64,000 bases of DNA from Leclercia adecarboxylata (GTDB lineage: Bacteria > Pseudomonadota > Gammaproteobacteria > Enterobacterales > Enterobacteriaceae): positions 3,596,001 through 3,660,000 of the forward strand of contig NZ_CP035382.1 of assembly GCF_006874705.1 (NCBI RefSeq). Reading direction: 5' to 3'. A program made the translations under genes and the position numbers. How positions within the stretch are numbered: position 1 is the first letter of the stretch; every line of letters starts with the position of its first letter. The notes below the pieces were generated by a model that was not told the origin of the DNA, searched no databases, and saw only the letters and a list, made by a program, of their open reading frames with translations. Of the stretch, positions 53,079-63,810 are shown in pieces.

Positions 53079-54512
53079 ATGTTTAAGAATGCATTTGCTA
53101 ACCTGCAGAAGGTCGGTAAATCGCTGATGCTGCCAGTATCCGTACTGCCTATCGCAGGTATCCTGCTGGGCGTCGGTTCTGCAAACTTCAGCTGGCTGCC
53201 AGCCGTAGTTTCTCATGTGATGGCCGAAGCAGGCGGTTCTGTTTTTGCTAATATGCCACTGATCTTCGCTATCGGCGTTGCGCTTGGCTTCACCAATAAC
53301 GACGGCGTATCTGCACTGGCCGCTGTAGTTGCCTACGGCATCATGGTTAAAACCATGGCTGTGGTTGCACCTCTGGTGCTGCACTTACCACCGGAAGAGA
53401 TCGCTGCTAAACACTTGGCTGATACCGGGGTTCTGGGCGGTATCATCTCGGGTGCAATTGCGGCATATATGTTTAACCGCTTCTATCGCATCAAGCTGCC
53501 TGAGTACCTGGGCTTCTTTGCAGGTAAGCGTTTCGTTCCAATTATCTCTGGTCTGGCGGCGATCTTCACCGGTGTGATCCTCTCCTTCATCTGGCCTCCG
53601 ATTGGTTCTGCGATCCAGACCTTCTCCCAGTGGGCTGCATACCAGAACCCGGTTGTGGCGTTCGGTATCTACGGCTTCATTGAGCGTTGCCTGGTGCCGT
53701 TTGGTCTGCACCACATCTGGAACGTTCCTTTCCAGATGCAGATCGGCGAATACACCAACGCAGCAGGTCAGGTTTTCCACGGCGATATCCCACGTTACAT
53801 GGCAGGCGACCCAACTGCAGGCAAACTGTCTGGCGGCTTCCTGTTCAAAATGTACGGCCTGCCGGCTGCTGCGATTGCAATCTGGCACTCTGCTAAACCA
53901 GAGAACCGTGCCAAAGTGGGCGGTATCATGATCTCCGCAGCGCTGACCTCGTTCCTGACCGGTATCACCGAGCCGATCGAGTTCTCCTTCATGTTCGTTG
54001 CGCCGATTCTGTACATTATCCACGCGGTTCTGGCTGGCCTGGCGTTCCCAATCTGTATCCTGCTGGGTATGCGTGACGGTACCTCCTTCTCGCACGGTCT
54101 GATCGACTTTATCGTTCTGTCCGGTAACAGCAGCAAGCTGTGGCTGTTCCCAATCGTTGGTGCGTGCTACGCGGTTGCGTACTACACCATCTTCCGCGTG
54201 CTGATCAAAGCACTGGACCTGAAAACTCCGGGTCGTGAAGATGCAACAGACGACGTTAAAGCTGGCGCGACCAGCGAAATGGCTCCTGCACTGGTTGCAG
54301 CGTTCGGCGGTAAAGAGAACATCACCAACCTGGACGCGTGTATCACTCGTCTGCGTGTGAGCGTTGCTGATATCGCGAAAGTTGACCAGCCGGGTCTGAA
54401 AAAACTGGGCGCAGCTGGCGTAGTTGTTGCAGGTTCCGGTGTACAGGCTATCTTCGGTACTAAATCCGATAACCTGAAAACCGAAATGGATGAGTACATC
54501 CGCAGCAACTAA
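53079..54512 (+). CDS. ptsG: PTS glucose transporter subunit IIBC
   Basis: 477-aa inner-membrane glucose permease/kinase of the PTS, E. coli length. N-terminal IIC domain with about ten helices ([28 protein letters not shown] at the start; [16 protein letters not shown] with the GITE sugar-binding motif), linker, and a C-terminal IIB domain whose phosphorylated Cys is in [12 protein letters not shown] (C421 region). Glucose entry is coupled to phosphorylation via Crr, encoded elsewhere. Controlled by CRP, Mlc and probably SgrS. Confidence 0.97.
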   Translation: MFKNAFANLQKVGKSLMLPVSVLPIAGILLGVGSANFSWLPAVVSHVMAEAGGSVFANMPLIFAIGVALGFTNNDGVSALAAVVAYGIMVKTMAVVAPLVLHLPPEEIAAKHLADTGVLGGIISGAIAAYMFNRFYRIKLPEYLGFFAGKRFVPIISGLAAIFTGVILSFIWPPIGSAIQTFSQWAAYQNPVVAFGIYGFIERCLVPFGLHHIWNVPFQMQIGEYTNAAGQVFHGDIPRYMAGDPTAGKLSGGFLFKMYGLPAAAIAIWHSAKPENRAKVGGIMISAALTSFLTGITEPIEFSFMFVAPILYIIHAVLAGLAFPICILLGMRDGTSFSHGLIDFIVLSGNSSKLWLFPIVGACYAVAYYTIFRVLIKALDLKTPGREDATDDVKAGATSEMAPALVAAFGGKENITNLDACITRLRVSVADIAKVDQPGLKKLGAAGVVVAGSGVQAIFGTKSDNLKTEMDEYIRSN

Positions 54513-54531
54513 GTTGTGACCTGGGGAGACT

Positions 54532-54557
54532 AAGGCAGCCGAATGGCTGCCTTTTTT
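54532..54557 (+). terminator. ptsG terminator
   Basis: Stem AGGCAGCC/GGCTGCCT with GAAT loop, followed by six Ts. Confidence 0.9.
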
Positions 54558-54577
54558 ATATCTATGGTTTGTGAAAT

Positions 54578-54652
54578 GCCGGGTGGCGGCTGCGCCTTAC
54601 CCGGCCTACAAAAGCTCAGACCGTAGGCCGGGTAAGCGTAGCGCCACCCGGC
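54578..54652. repeat. BIME: pair of REP units
   Basis: GCCGGGTGGCGGCTGCGCC...CCGGCCTACA and, 12 bases later, the opposite unit GTAGGCCGGGTAAGCGTAG, CGCCACCCGGC. Between the convergent ptsG and fhuE. Confidence 0.92.
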
Positions 54653-54654
54653 AC

Positions 54655-54680
54655 AAAAAAGGGAGCCATTTGGCTCCCTT
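54655..54680 (-). terminator. fhuE terminator
   Basis: On the minus strand GGGAGCC-AAAT-GGCTCCC followed by six Ts. Confidence 0.88.
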
Positions 54681-54697
54681 AGACGTCTGATGATTTA

Positions 54698-56884
54698 TCA
54701 GAACTGATAGCTTGCGGTCAGGCTCACGTTACGCGGTTCGCCATACACAATTTCACCTTCGACGTTGGTGTCGTAAGTCTTATCGAAGAGGTTATTCAGA
54801 TTACCCTGCAGGGAGAAGTTCTTCGTGACCTGGTAACGGGTGAAGAGATCCACCAGCGCGTAGCTGCCCTGTGATGCGCGCCAGGTGCCGTAAGGCGTGT
54901 CCTGATAAGTGTAGACGCTGTTTTGCCAGTTAACGCCGCCACCAACGGTCAGCTCAGGCATAGCCGGCAGACGGTAGCTGGTAAACAGTTTTACGGTAGT
55001 ACGCGGCAGTTGCGGGTTTACCGCCTTGCCTTCGTTATCTTCCGCAACGTAGCGCGTTGCACCGAAGGTCATCTGCCAGTTATCCGTCAGCGCGCCGTTG
55101 ATTTCAAACTCAACGCCTTTACTCACGGTACCGTCAACGCTCTCGTAAGCCACATCAGTGGAACCCTGAATGGTCCGGCCGGTGCTTTGCCCCAGATTAT
55201 CCTGCTCAATGCGGAACACGGAGAGCGTGGTGGTCAGACGGCTGTTCATCCAGTCGGATTTCAGGCCCGCTTCGTAGTTATTCCCGGTGATCGGGTCAAG
55301 ATACTTGCCCGAGCTGTCGCGGTAGTTTTGCGGCTGGAAGATGGAGGTATAGCTGGCGTAGGCAGACCAGTTGTCATTGATGTCGTAAACCAGACCCGCG
55401 TAAGGCGTGGTGTGGTTTTTCTCCATGTCACTGGTCAGGGTGTTAACACTCCAGTTGGTATAACGGGCGCCAAGAATTAAATGCAAAGGATCGGCCAGTG
55501 AAATGCGCGTCGCGGCGTACAGCGATTTCATATTGGTGGTGTCATCCTGAGCCAGCGACTGCGATCCCCAGTTGGTTTCCGGGAAGTCACCGTTATAGTC
55601 GTAGAAGCTACCGAACTCATCCGGGTAGACGTTAGCCCATGAGTTGGTGTAACGGTTGGTCTGACGACTGAAGCTGCCGCCCACCATCATAGTGTGCTGA
55701 CGGCCCAGCAGCTCGTAGCCCCCGTCTGCAAACAGATCCACCGCATCCACTTTACGTTTACCGCTGTTCCAGCCGGTGCCGCCAATGTAATCAAAGCCCG
55801 GACCATAATTCGAATAAGGGCCTTCCAGCATGCCGGTGCTCTTATTCACAAAGGCATCGATGTACATTGCTTTGCTGTCGAATTTCGCTTCGGTATGGGT
55901 CGCATTCAGGGTGGCCTGCCAGTCGTCGGCAAAACGCTGCTTCAGGGTGAAGAAGACCTTATTGAACTCTTTGTCGTTGTAAGCCCAGTCTGGAGACGTG
56001 CTGTGGGCGCGATCGTAATGTTTGGTGCTACCGTCGGTGTTCCAGCGCGGCAAACCACCCCAGGTCTGGTTATTGATGTCGATACGCTGGTATTCGTAGC
56101 CGGCGGACAGGGAGGTGCTGGTGCCCAGGTCGGCGTCCAGAATACCGGAGAAGAAGGTGCGCTTCTGATTGTAGTTGTCGAGCCAGGAGTCGCTGTCCTG
56201 ATAACCCGCCACGATGCGGCTGCGCAGATTGCCGTCTTCCGTCAGCGGGCTTTGCATGTCCATGACGTAACGTTGTTTGTTCCAGCTGCCGTATTCTGCC
56301 GACAGATTGGCCTTGAATTCGCGGCTGGTGGCATGCTTACGCACCATATTGATCGCCGCAGACGGGTTGCCTGTGCCGGTCATCAGACCGTTGGCGCCAC
56401 GCACCACTTCCACCCGCTCAAACAGGGCCGTGTCAGACTGAGAATCACCCAGGTTCCAGCGTGATTCGAAATAGGTTGGAATGCCATCGACCATGTAGTT
56501 GTCGATTTCGAACCCGCGGGAGTAAAAGTTGCTGCGATCGGAGTCAGTGGTGCTTTTGCTGATCCCCATCGTGTTATCCATCACGTCGCCCAGGGTTTGC
56601 AGCTGTTGGTCTTCCATGCGTTGTTCGCTGACGATCGTGACCGATTGCGGAATGTCACGCTGGACCATCTGCATTTTGGTGCCCACGGTCGTGGTTTTTA
56701 CGCTGTAGTCCTGGCTTTCATCAGCGGCATCCGGCTGCGATGAACCCTCAACAATGACCGTCTCTTCGGCCGGGGCGGCGAAGCTGGCGACGGGCGTCAA
56801 TGCGAAAGCAATACAGGCTGCGAGCAGCGAGGGTTTAGCGACAGGCTGGCGTTGCCCGTCCCTGGTATAATTCATGAAAGACAT
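54698..56884 (-). CDS. fhuE: ferric-coprogen/rhodotorulic acid outer-membrane receptor FhuE
   Basis: 728-aa TonB-dependent siderophore receptor (E. coli 729). Signal peptide ends ...ALTPVASFA; then a TonB-box-like EETVIVEG, plug domain (about 75-180, QRDIPQSVTIVSEQRMEDQQLQTL, GNPSAAINMVRK) and a 22-strand barrel ending NVSLTASYQF with terminal Phe. Start ATG at 56884 with AAAGG seven bases upstream; TTG codons just before it are unnecessary. Stands alone, with own terminator, and a palindrome 98-116 bp upstream. Iron control (Fur) is expected from E. coli but the box here is not obvious. Confidence 0.96.
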   Translation of the reverse strand: MSFMNYTRDGQRQPVAKPSLLAACIAFALTPVASFAAPAEETVIVEGSSQPDAADESQDYSVKTTTVGTKMQMVQRDIPQSVTIVSEQRMEDQQLQTLGDVMDNTMGISKSTTDSDRSNFYSRGFEIDNYMVDGIPTYFESRWNLGDSQSDTALFERVEVVRGANGLMTGTGNPSAAINMVRKHATSREFKANLSAEYGSWNKQRYVMDMQSPLTEDGNLRSRIVAGYQDSDSWLDNYNQKRTFFSGILDADLGTSTSLSAGYEYQRIDINNQTWGGLPRWNTDGSTKHYDRAHSTSPDWAYNDKEFNKVFFTLKQRFADDWQATLNATHTEAKFDSKAMYIDAFVNKSTGMLEGPYSNYGPGFDYIGGTGWNSGKRKVDAVDLFADGGYELLGRQHTMMVGGSFSRQTNRYTNSWANVYPDEFGSFYDYNGDFPETNWGSQSLAQDDTTNMKSLYAATRISLADPLHLILGARYTNWSVNTLTSDMEKNHTTPYAGLVYDINDNWSAYASYTSIFQPQNYRDSSGKYLDPITGNNYEAGLKSDWMNSRLTTTLSVFRIEQDNLGQSTGRTIQGSTDVAYESVDGTVSKGVEFEINGALTDNWQMTFGATRYVAEDNEGKAVNPQLPRTTVKLFTSYRLPAMPELTVGGGVNWQNSVYTYQDTPYGTWRASQGSYALVDLFTRYQVTKNFSLQGNLNNLFDKTYDTNVEGEIVYGEPRNVSLTASYQF

Positions 56885-57238
56885 CAACAAACCTTTCTGA
56901 GTGAAGTGTGAATGTTATGCCCCAGTTCCGTAAGCACAGTCTGAGGTCGTTTTCTAGGTATAAAATGCGCATGTAAATGCAAATGCGAAATATACGCATT
57001 GTGATTAAACCTGTAAACAAGGGTTTCAGCCGTATATGAAATTATGTTTTAAGATTTCAGGGCAGGGCGCGAGGAACGGCTGCGTATAAATTGCGCTATA
57101 AGGAAAGAATTCGAGGGATAAGGTTGAAAGGATTAGAGAAAGTCGCTCATACTCTTGAGTCGTATCACATAAGAATGCGCCTGCACCGAGTGGGTTGTCT
57201 CCGGGCACGTCGCCAGATTAATGAATAAGGAAAACCTC
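56885..57238. promoter_or_regulatory. fhuE/hinT divergent control region
   Basis: 354 bp without a supportable gene. It must hold the fhuE promoter on the left and the hinT promoter on the right. The only clear structure is a perfect-armed palindrome AATGCGAAATATACGCATT at 56982-57000, in AT-rich sequence with repeated ATGC tetramers. Confidence 0.5.
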
Positions 57239-57598
57239 ATGGCTGAAGAAACCATTTTCAGTAAAATTATCCGCGGCGAGATACCTGCGGATATCGTCTA
57301 TCAGGATGAGCTGGTTACCGCTTTTCGCGACATCTCTCCGCAGGCGCCGACCCACATCCTCATTATTCCTAATATTCTGATTCCGACGGTAAATGACGTT
57401 AAAACTGAGCATGAACTGGCATTAGGCCGTATGCTGACAGTAGCAGCGAAAATTGCTGAGCAGGAAGGCGTGGCCGAAGACGGTTATCGTTTGATCATGA
57501 ACTGTAACCGCCACGGTGGTCAGGAAGTTTATCATATTCATATGCATCTGCTCGGCGGTCGCCCGCTGGGGCCGATGCTTGCGCATAAAGGTCTTTAA
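57239..57598 (+). CDS. hinT: purine nucleoside phosphoramidase HinT
   Basis: 119-aa HIT-family hydrolase. The histidine triad is visible as [12 protein letters not shown] near residue 98. It cleaves adenosine 5'-phosphoramidates and, in E. coli, affects D-alanine metabolism. ATG at 57239 has AAGGAAAACC; an in-frame ATG at 57221 adds six unconserved residues. First gene of a rightward run hinT-ycfL-lpoB-thiK-nagZ-ycfP. E. coli length. Confidence 0.96.
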   Translation: MAEETIFSKIIRGEIPADIVYQDELVTAFRDISPQAPTHILIIPNILIPTVNDVKTEHELALGRMLTVAAKIAEQEGVAEDGYRLIMNCNRHGGQEVYHIHMHLLGGRPLGPMLAHKGL

Positions 57599-57599
57599 A

Positions 57600-57974
57600 A
57601 TGCCCGGTGGACGGATTGCGATGCTGTTCATGATGGTGCTGCTGGCGGGATGCAAATCTCAGCCCGCCATCCCCGTCAATGATGAGCAAACATTAGTGAT
57701 GGAGTCATCTGTACTGGCGGCGGGCATTACCGCCGATAAACCGTCGCTGACCATCAGCGAGATCCAGCCGTCTGCCTCCTCCACGCTGTTTAATGAAAGA
57801 CAAGAGTCCATAACCGTCCATTACCGTTTTTTCTGGTATGACGCCAGAGGCCTGGAAATGCACCCGCTTGAGGCGCCGCGCAGCGTGACCATCCCGGCGA
57901 ATTCGTCGGTCACGCTCTATGGCAGCGCCAATTATCTGGGTGCGCATAAGGTCAGACTTTATCTCTATCTGTAA
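57600..57974 (+). CDS. ycfL: lipoprotein YcfL (DUF1425)
   Basis: 124-aa lipoprotein starting one base after the hinT stop, with AAAGG inside the end of hinT as ribosome-binding site. Signal peptide ends in LLAGC (Cys 19). The rest is a DUF1425 Ig-like domain: VNDEQTLVMESSVLAAGIT ... VHYRFFWYDARGLEMHPLE. Function unknown. Its place before lpoB suggests a cell-envelope role. E. coli 125 aa. Confidence 0.93.
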   Translation: MPGGRIAMLFMMVLLAGCKSQPAIPVNDEQTLVMESSVLAAGITADKPSLTISEIQPSASSTLFNERQESITVHYRFFWYDARGLEMHPLEAPRSVTIPANSSVTLYGSANYLGAHKVRLYLYL

Positions 57975-57984
57975 GGGGTGATCC

Positions 57985-58615
57985 TTGATTAAAAATTTCA
58001 GTCGTTACGCGCTGGTCACGGCTTTTGCACTGTTCCTCTCGGGTTGTATCAGTCGTACTGAGCAGCCGCCTGCACCGGTCGAAGAGGTGAAGCCGGGCGC
58101 AGAGCAGCCGGTCCAGCCAACACAGCCTGTACCAACCGTGCCTACCGTGCCGTCCGTGCCTGCGCAACCAGGTCCTATCGAGCATCAGGAAGAAAGCGCT
58201 CAGCCTGTGCCGCGTGAACGTCATTACGACTGGAACGGCGCGATGCAGCCGATGGTCGGTAAAATGTTGCAGGCTCAGGGCGTTACCGCAGGCAGCGTGC
58301 TGCTGGTGGACAGCGTCAACAACCGCACCAACGGTAGCCTGAATGCCGGGGAAGCCACCGAAACGCTGCGCAATGCGCTGGCGAACAATGGCAAATTCAC
58401 CCTGGTATCGGCGCAGCAGCTCTCCGTGGCCAAGCAGCAGTTGGGCCTTTCTCCGCAGGACAGCCTGGGCTCGCGCAGTAAAGCCATCGGCATTGCCCGC
58501 AACGTAGGGGCGCAGTATGTGCTCTACTCCAGCGCGACCGGCAACGTCAACTCACCAGCGCTGCAAATGCAGCTGATGCTGGTTCAGACAGGTGAAATTA
58601 TCTGGTCGGGTAAAG

Positions 58616-58635
<20 letters not shown>
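57985..58635 (+). CDS. lpoB: penicillin-binding protein activator LpoB
   Basis: 216-aa outer-membrane lipoprotein that activates PBP1B. TTG start at 57985 with AAGGGG seven bases upstream, giving a family-like N-terminus. Signal peptide with lipobox FLSGC (Cys 21). A Pro/Val-rich disordered linker (about 28-75, [15 protein letters not shown]) reaches through peptidoglycan, then the globular domain [16 protein letters not shown] onward with [19 protein letters not shown]. Its end overlaps thiK by 20 bases. Confidence 0.95.
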
Positions 58636-60477
<1,842 letters not shown>

Positions 60478-60511
60478 CCCCTCCTGGCAAGCGTAGTGTG
60501 GCGAGGATACG

Positions 60512-61054
60512 ATGATCATCTATTTGCACGGTTTTGATTCGAACAGTCCCGGTAATCACGAGAAAGTACTGCAGCTGCAGTTTATCGATCCGGATGTGCG
60601 GCTGATTAGCTACAGCACACGTCATCCGAAGCATGATATGCAGCATTTGCTGAAGGAAGTGGACAAAATGTTGCAGCTGAATGTTGACGAGCGTCCGTTG
60701 ATCTGCGGCGTCGGCCTGGGTGGGTACTGGGCGGAGCGCATTGGGTTCTTGTGTGATATTCGCCAGGTGGTGTTCAACCCCAACCTGTTCCCGAACGAGA
60801 ATATGGAAGGCAAGATCGACAGACCGGAAGAGTACGTTGATATCGCCACCAAGTGCGTAAGCAACTTCCGTGAAAAGAACCGCGATCGCTGTCTGGTGAT
60901 CCTTTCCCGCAACGATGAGGCGCTGAACAGCCCCCGCGCTGCGGAACTGCTGCACCACTACTACGAAATTGTCTGGGATGAAGAGCAGACGCATAAGTTC
61001 AAGAATATTGCCCCTCATCTGCAACGCATTAAGGCGTTCAAGACTTTAGGTTAA
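60512..61054 (+). CDS. ycfP: YcfP alpha/beta hydrolase-like protein (UPF0227)
   Basis: 180-aa protein of the UPF0227 (esterase-like) family, E. coli length. N-terminal [20 protein letters not shown], but the nucleophile elbow reads [14 protein letters not shown], i.e. Gly in place of the usual Ser, also so in E. coli. So it may not be a normal hydrolase. Function unknown. Last gene of the hinT run, with a terminator behind. Confidence 0.93.
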   Translation: MIIYLHGFDSNSPGNHEKVLQLQFIDPDVRLISYSTRHPKHDMQHLLKEVDKMLQLNVDERPLICGVGLGGYWAERIGFLCDIRQVVFNPNLFPNENMEGKIDRPEEYVDIATKCVSNFREKNRDRCLVILSRNDEALNSPRAAELLHHYYEIVWDEEQTHKFKNIAPHLQRIKAFKTLG

Positions 61055-61071
61055 TTCCTGATTTCATCCTG

Positions 61072-61107
61072 AGCCCGGCCACGTAACGTGAGCCGGGCTT
61101 TCTTTTT
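61072..61107 (+). terminator. ycfP terminator
   Basis: 8-bp stem AGCCCGGC/GCCGGGCT followed by TTCTTTTT. Confidence 0.88.
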
Positions 61108-61139
61108 GCTAAGCTTGTGTGAATTTTAAGCGGCAAAAC

Positions 61140-61153
61140 TTGATGCACATCAA
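61140..61153 (+). promoter_or_regulatory. FNR site of ndh
   Basis: TTGATGCACATCAA is a perfect FNR inverted repeat (TTGAT-N4-ATCAA), upstream of ndh. In E. coli FNR represses ndh without oxygen from such sites. Confidence 0.9.
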
Positions 61154-61287
61154 TTTTGGTATGACCAATGCACCGAACATGTTATTCTCATGTCCGTTGA
61201 ATGGTTTCAGTGCTGTAACTTGTTGTTAACTAAAGGTTATTTTCATAACTTTTAGTTAACAATTGGTTAATAATTTAGGGGGTCACG

Positions 61288-62592
61288 TTGACTACACCAT
61301 TGAAAAAGATAGTGATTGTGGGTGGTGGTGCTGGCGGTCTGGAACTGGCTACGCAGCTGGGTAAGAAGCTCGGACGCGGTAAAAAAGCTAAAGTTACGCT
61401 CGTCGATCGCAACCACAGCCACCTGTGGAAACCGCTGCTGCACGAAGTGGCTACCGGTTCTCTGGATGAAGGCGTTGACGCGCTGAGCTATCTGGCGCAT
61501 GCGCGCAACCACGGGTTCCAGTTCCAGCTGGGCTCGGTGATGGATATCAATCGTGAAAGCAAAACCATTACCCTGGCCGAGCTGCGCGATGAGAAGGGCG
61601 AACTTCTGGTGCCGGAGCGTAAGCTGGCTTATGACACGCTGGTGATGGCGCTGGGCAGCACCTCTAACGACTTCAATACCCCGGGCGTGAAAGAGAACTG
61701 CATCTTCCTCGACAACCCGCATCAGGCGCGTCGTTTCCATCAGGAGATGCTTAACCTGTTCCTTAAGTACTCCAATAATCTCGGCGCAAGCGGCAAGGTG
61801 AATATCGCCATCGTCGGCGGCGGCGCGACCGGCGTTGAGCTCTCTGCCGAACTGCATAACGCGGTGAAGCAGCTGCACAGCTACGGCTACAAAGGGTTAA
61901 CCAACGATGCATTGAACGTGACCCTGGTGGAGGCGGGAGAGCGTATTCTGCCTGCGCTGCCGCCGCGCATCTCTGGCGCAGCCCACAGTGAGCTGACCAA
62001 ACTGGGCGTACGCGTTCTGACCCAGACTATGGTCACCAGCGCCGATGAGCATGGCCTGCACACCAAAGATGGCGAACATATTAAAGCCGATCTGATGGTC
62101 TGGGCGGCGGGTATTAAAGCGCCTGATTTCATGAAAGAGATTGGCGGTCTGGAAACCAACCGCATCAACCAGCTGGTGGTAGAGCCGACGCTGCAAACTA
62201 CCCGCGATCCGGACATTTATGCGATTGGCGACTGCGCCTCTTGTGCCCGCCCGGAAGGTGGATTCGTACCACCGCGCGCTCAGGCCGCTCACCAGATGGC
62301 CAGCCTGGCGCTGCATAATATTCTGGCGCAGGCGAAAGGAAAGACCCTGAAGAACTATGTCTATAAAGATCATGGTTCTCTGGTGTCACTCTCTAACTTC
62401 TCTACCGTCGGCAGCCTGATGGGCAACCTGATGCGTGGCTCGATGATGGTGGAAGGGCGTATTGCGCGCTTCGTCTACATCTCGCTGTACCGTATGCACC
62501 AGGTTGCGCTGCACGGTTACTTCAAAACCGGGCTAATGATGGTGGTAGGCAGCATCAACCGCGTGATCCGACCGCGACTGAAACTGCACTAA
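61288..62592 (+). CDS. ndh: NADH dehydrogenase II (NDH-2)
   Basis: 434-aa single-subunit NADH:quinone oxidoreductase that does not pump protons. TTG start with AGGGGGTCACG upstream, as in E. coli. FAD motif [22 protein letters not shown] motif [21 protein letters not shown] near residue 173, second FAD motif YAIGDCASC, and a C-terminal amphipathic membrane anchor [28 protein letters not shown] site 135 bp upstream for anaerobic repression. E. coli length. Confidence 0.97.
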   Translation: MTTPLKKIVIVGGGAGGLELATQLGKKLGRGKKAKVTLVDRNHSHLWKPLLHEVATGSLDEGVDALSYLAHARNHGFQFQLGSVMDINRESKTITLAELRDEKGELLVPERKLAYDTLVMALGSTSNDFNTPGVKENCIFLDNPHQARRFHQEMLNLFLKYSNNLGASGKVNIAIVGGGATGVELSAELHNAVKQLHSYGYKGLTNDALNVTLVEAGERILPALPPRISGAAHSELTKLGVRVLTQTMVTSADEHGLHTKDGEHIKADLMVWAAGIKAPDFMKEIGGLETNRINQLVVEPTLQTTRDPDIYAIGDCASCARPEGGFVPPRAQAAHQMASLALHNILAQAKGKTLKNYVYKDHGSLVSLSNFSTVGSLMGNLMRGSMMVEGRIARFVYISLYRMHQVALHGYFKTGLMMVVGSINRVIRPRLKLH

Positions 62593-62599
62593 GACCCGC

Positions 62600-62627
62600 G
62601 CCCCTCCGCACTCGCCGGAGGGGCTTA
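62600..62627 (+). terminator. ndh terminator
   Basis: 9-bp stem GCCCCTCCG/CGGAGGGGC, then TTATTC. Stable stem but weak U-tract. Confidence 0.7.
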
Positions 62628-62789
62628 TTCAGCATATCCTTCTGTGAATCGCGCTCTGACGGACTAAGAGTCCTCCTAAACACGTCTGTTTTGCGTTTAT
62701 CACCACATTTTTAATCCTTTCTCTGATTTGCGAACACGCCGCTTTAGTTGCAGAATTGTTACCAATAGCAATAAAAAGGAGGTTGTCCC

Positions 62790-63329
62790 ATGAATAAATC
62801 CATGGTGGCAGGTATAGGGATTGGCGTGGTTGCCGCGTTAGGCGTGGCGGCAGTTGCCAGTCTGAATGTCTTTGAACGTGGCCCACAATACGCGCAGGTG
62901 GTTTCGGCGACACCGATTAAAGAGACGGTGAAAACACCGCGTCAGGAGTGCCATAACGTGACCGTGACGCATCGTCGTCCGGTGCAGGATGAAAACCGCA
63001 TTGCCGGTTCCGTGCTTGGTGCGGTGGCAGGCGGCGTGATTGGTCATCAGTTTGGTGGCGGGCGCGGTAAAGATGTTGCCACGGTCGTGGGCGCGCTGGG
63101 CGGTGGTTATGCCGGCAATCAGGCGCAGGGAGCCCTGCAGGAGCGCGACACCTACACCTCCACGCAGCAGCGTTGTAAAACGGTGTATGACAAATCAGAG
63201 AAAATGCTCGGCTACGATGTGACATACAAAATTGGCGATCAGCAGGGCAAGATCCGGATGGATAAAGATCCCGGCACGCAAATCCCCCTCAACAGCGATG
63301 GTCAGCTGGTACTGAATAACAAAGCATAA
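62790..63329 (+). CDS. ycfJ: glycine-zipper envelope protein YcfJ
   Basis: 179-aa protein, E. coli length. One N-terminal hydrophobic segment (residues about 4-26, GIGIGVVAALGVAAVASLNV), then a central glycine zipper GSVLGAVAGGVIGHQFGGG ... GALGGGYAGNQAQG of the Rick_17kDa_Anti/2TM family, and a periplasmic C-terminus. Function unclear. AAAAGGAGG is a very strong Shine-Dalgarno. Convergent with a small membrane protein. Confidence 0.94.
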   Translation: MNKSMVAGIGIGVVAALGVAAVASLNVFERGPQYAQVVSATPIKETVKTPRQECHNVTVTHRRPVQDENRIAGSVLGAVAGGVIGHQFGGGRGKDVATVVGALGGGYAGNQAQGALQERDTYTSTQQRCKTVYDKSEKMLGYDVTYKIGDQQGKIRMDKDPGTQIPLNSDGQLVLNNKA

Positions 63330-63350
63330 AAAAATCTGTTCTCTGCATTT

Positions 63351-63385
63351 AGCTCCCCATTCGCTCAGGCTGGGGAGCTTTTTTT
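63351..63385 (+). terminator. ycfJ terminator
   Basis: 9-bp stem AGCTCCCCA/TGGGGAGCT followed by seven Ts. Confidence 0.9.
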
Positions 63386-63391
63386 GTCCAT

Positions 63392-63439
63392 AAAAAAAGA
63401 CCTTAACGCCCGCATCGTTCGCGTCGGGATTAAGGTCTT
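63392..63439 (-). terminator. terminator of the small membrane-protein gene
   Basis: On the minus strand AGACCTTAA/TTAAGGTCT closes a longer structured loop (inner CCCG/CGGG pairing) and is followed by seven Ts. It lies 28 bases after the small gene's stop. Confidence 0.85.
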
Positions 63440-63466
63440 CTCAGGGATACAGCGGGGTAACAGTGG

Positions 63467-63622
63467 TTACAGGTCAAATTCGTGATACTGGCGGAGTAAC
63501 ATAAATCCTGTTATCAGTACGGAAAGGAAAGCAAATAAAACTGACCCACCACATAAAACCCAGAGACCGAATAACAATGTAATGACTATTAACACCTTAA
63601 AAAATGGTAATAGCAAAATCAT
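63467..63622 (-). CDS. small two-helix membrane protein, not recognised
   Basis: 51 codons: MILLLPFFKVLIVITLLFGL, then WVLCGGSVLFAFLSVLITGF, then MLLRQYHEFDL. Two hydrophobic segments (about 3-22 and 26-44) and a charged tail make a small inner-membrane hairpin. AGAAGGAGAATAAA is an excellent ribosome-binding site, and a strong terminator follows, so the gene is probably real. I do not recognise a family, and I recall no such gene between ycfJ and comR in E. coli K-12. A longer in-frame start at 63691 has no support. Confidence 0.72.
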   Translation of the reverse strand: MILLLPFFKVLIVITLLFGLWVLCGGSVLFAFLSVLITGFMLLRQYHEFDL

Positions 63623-63785
63623 TTTATTCTCCTTCTGAATGTGAATAGCCAGAACAGCTCCGTTATGACTCATACGCCTAATCATTAGCACATCAATAAT
63701 TACTCGTTAAGGATAGCAAGCGGCAGAGAGGTGGTGATAGTTTTTACCTATCTTTAAACAGATTTGTCTGAAAGTGGCGGGGAGA

Positions 63786-63807
63786 GCAGGGCGGTTTACC
63801 GCCCTGC
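63786..63807 (-). terminator. hairpin after the TetR gene
   Basis: Perfect 9-bp stem GCAGGGCGG/CCGCCCTGC, four bases after the TetR stop on the minus strand. No U-tract follows, so its strength as a terminator is uncertain. Confidence 0.5.
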
Positions 63808-63810
63808 TGG

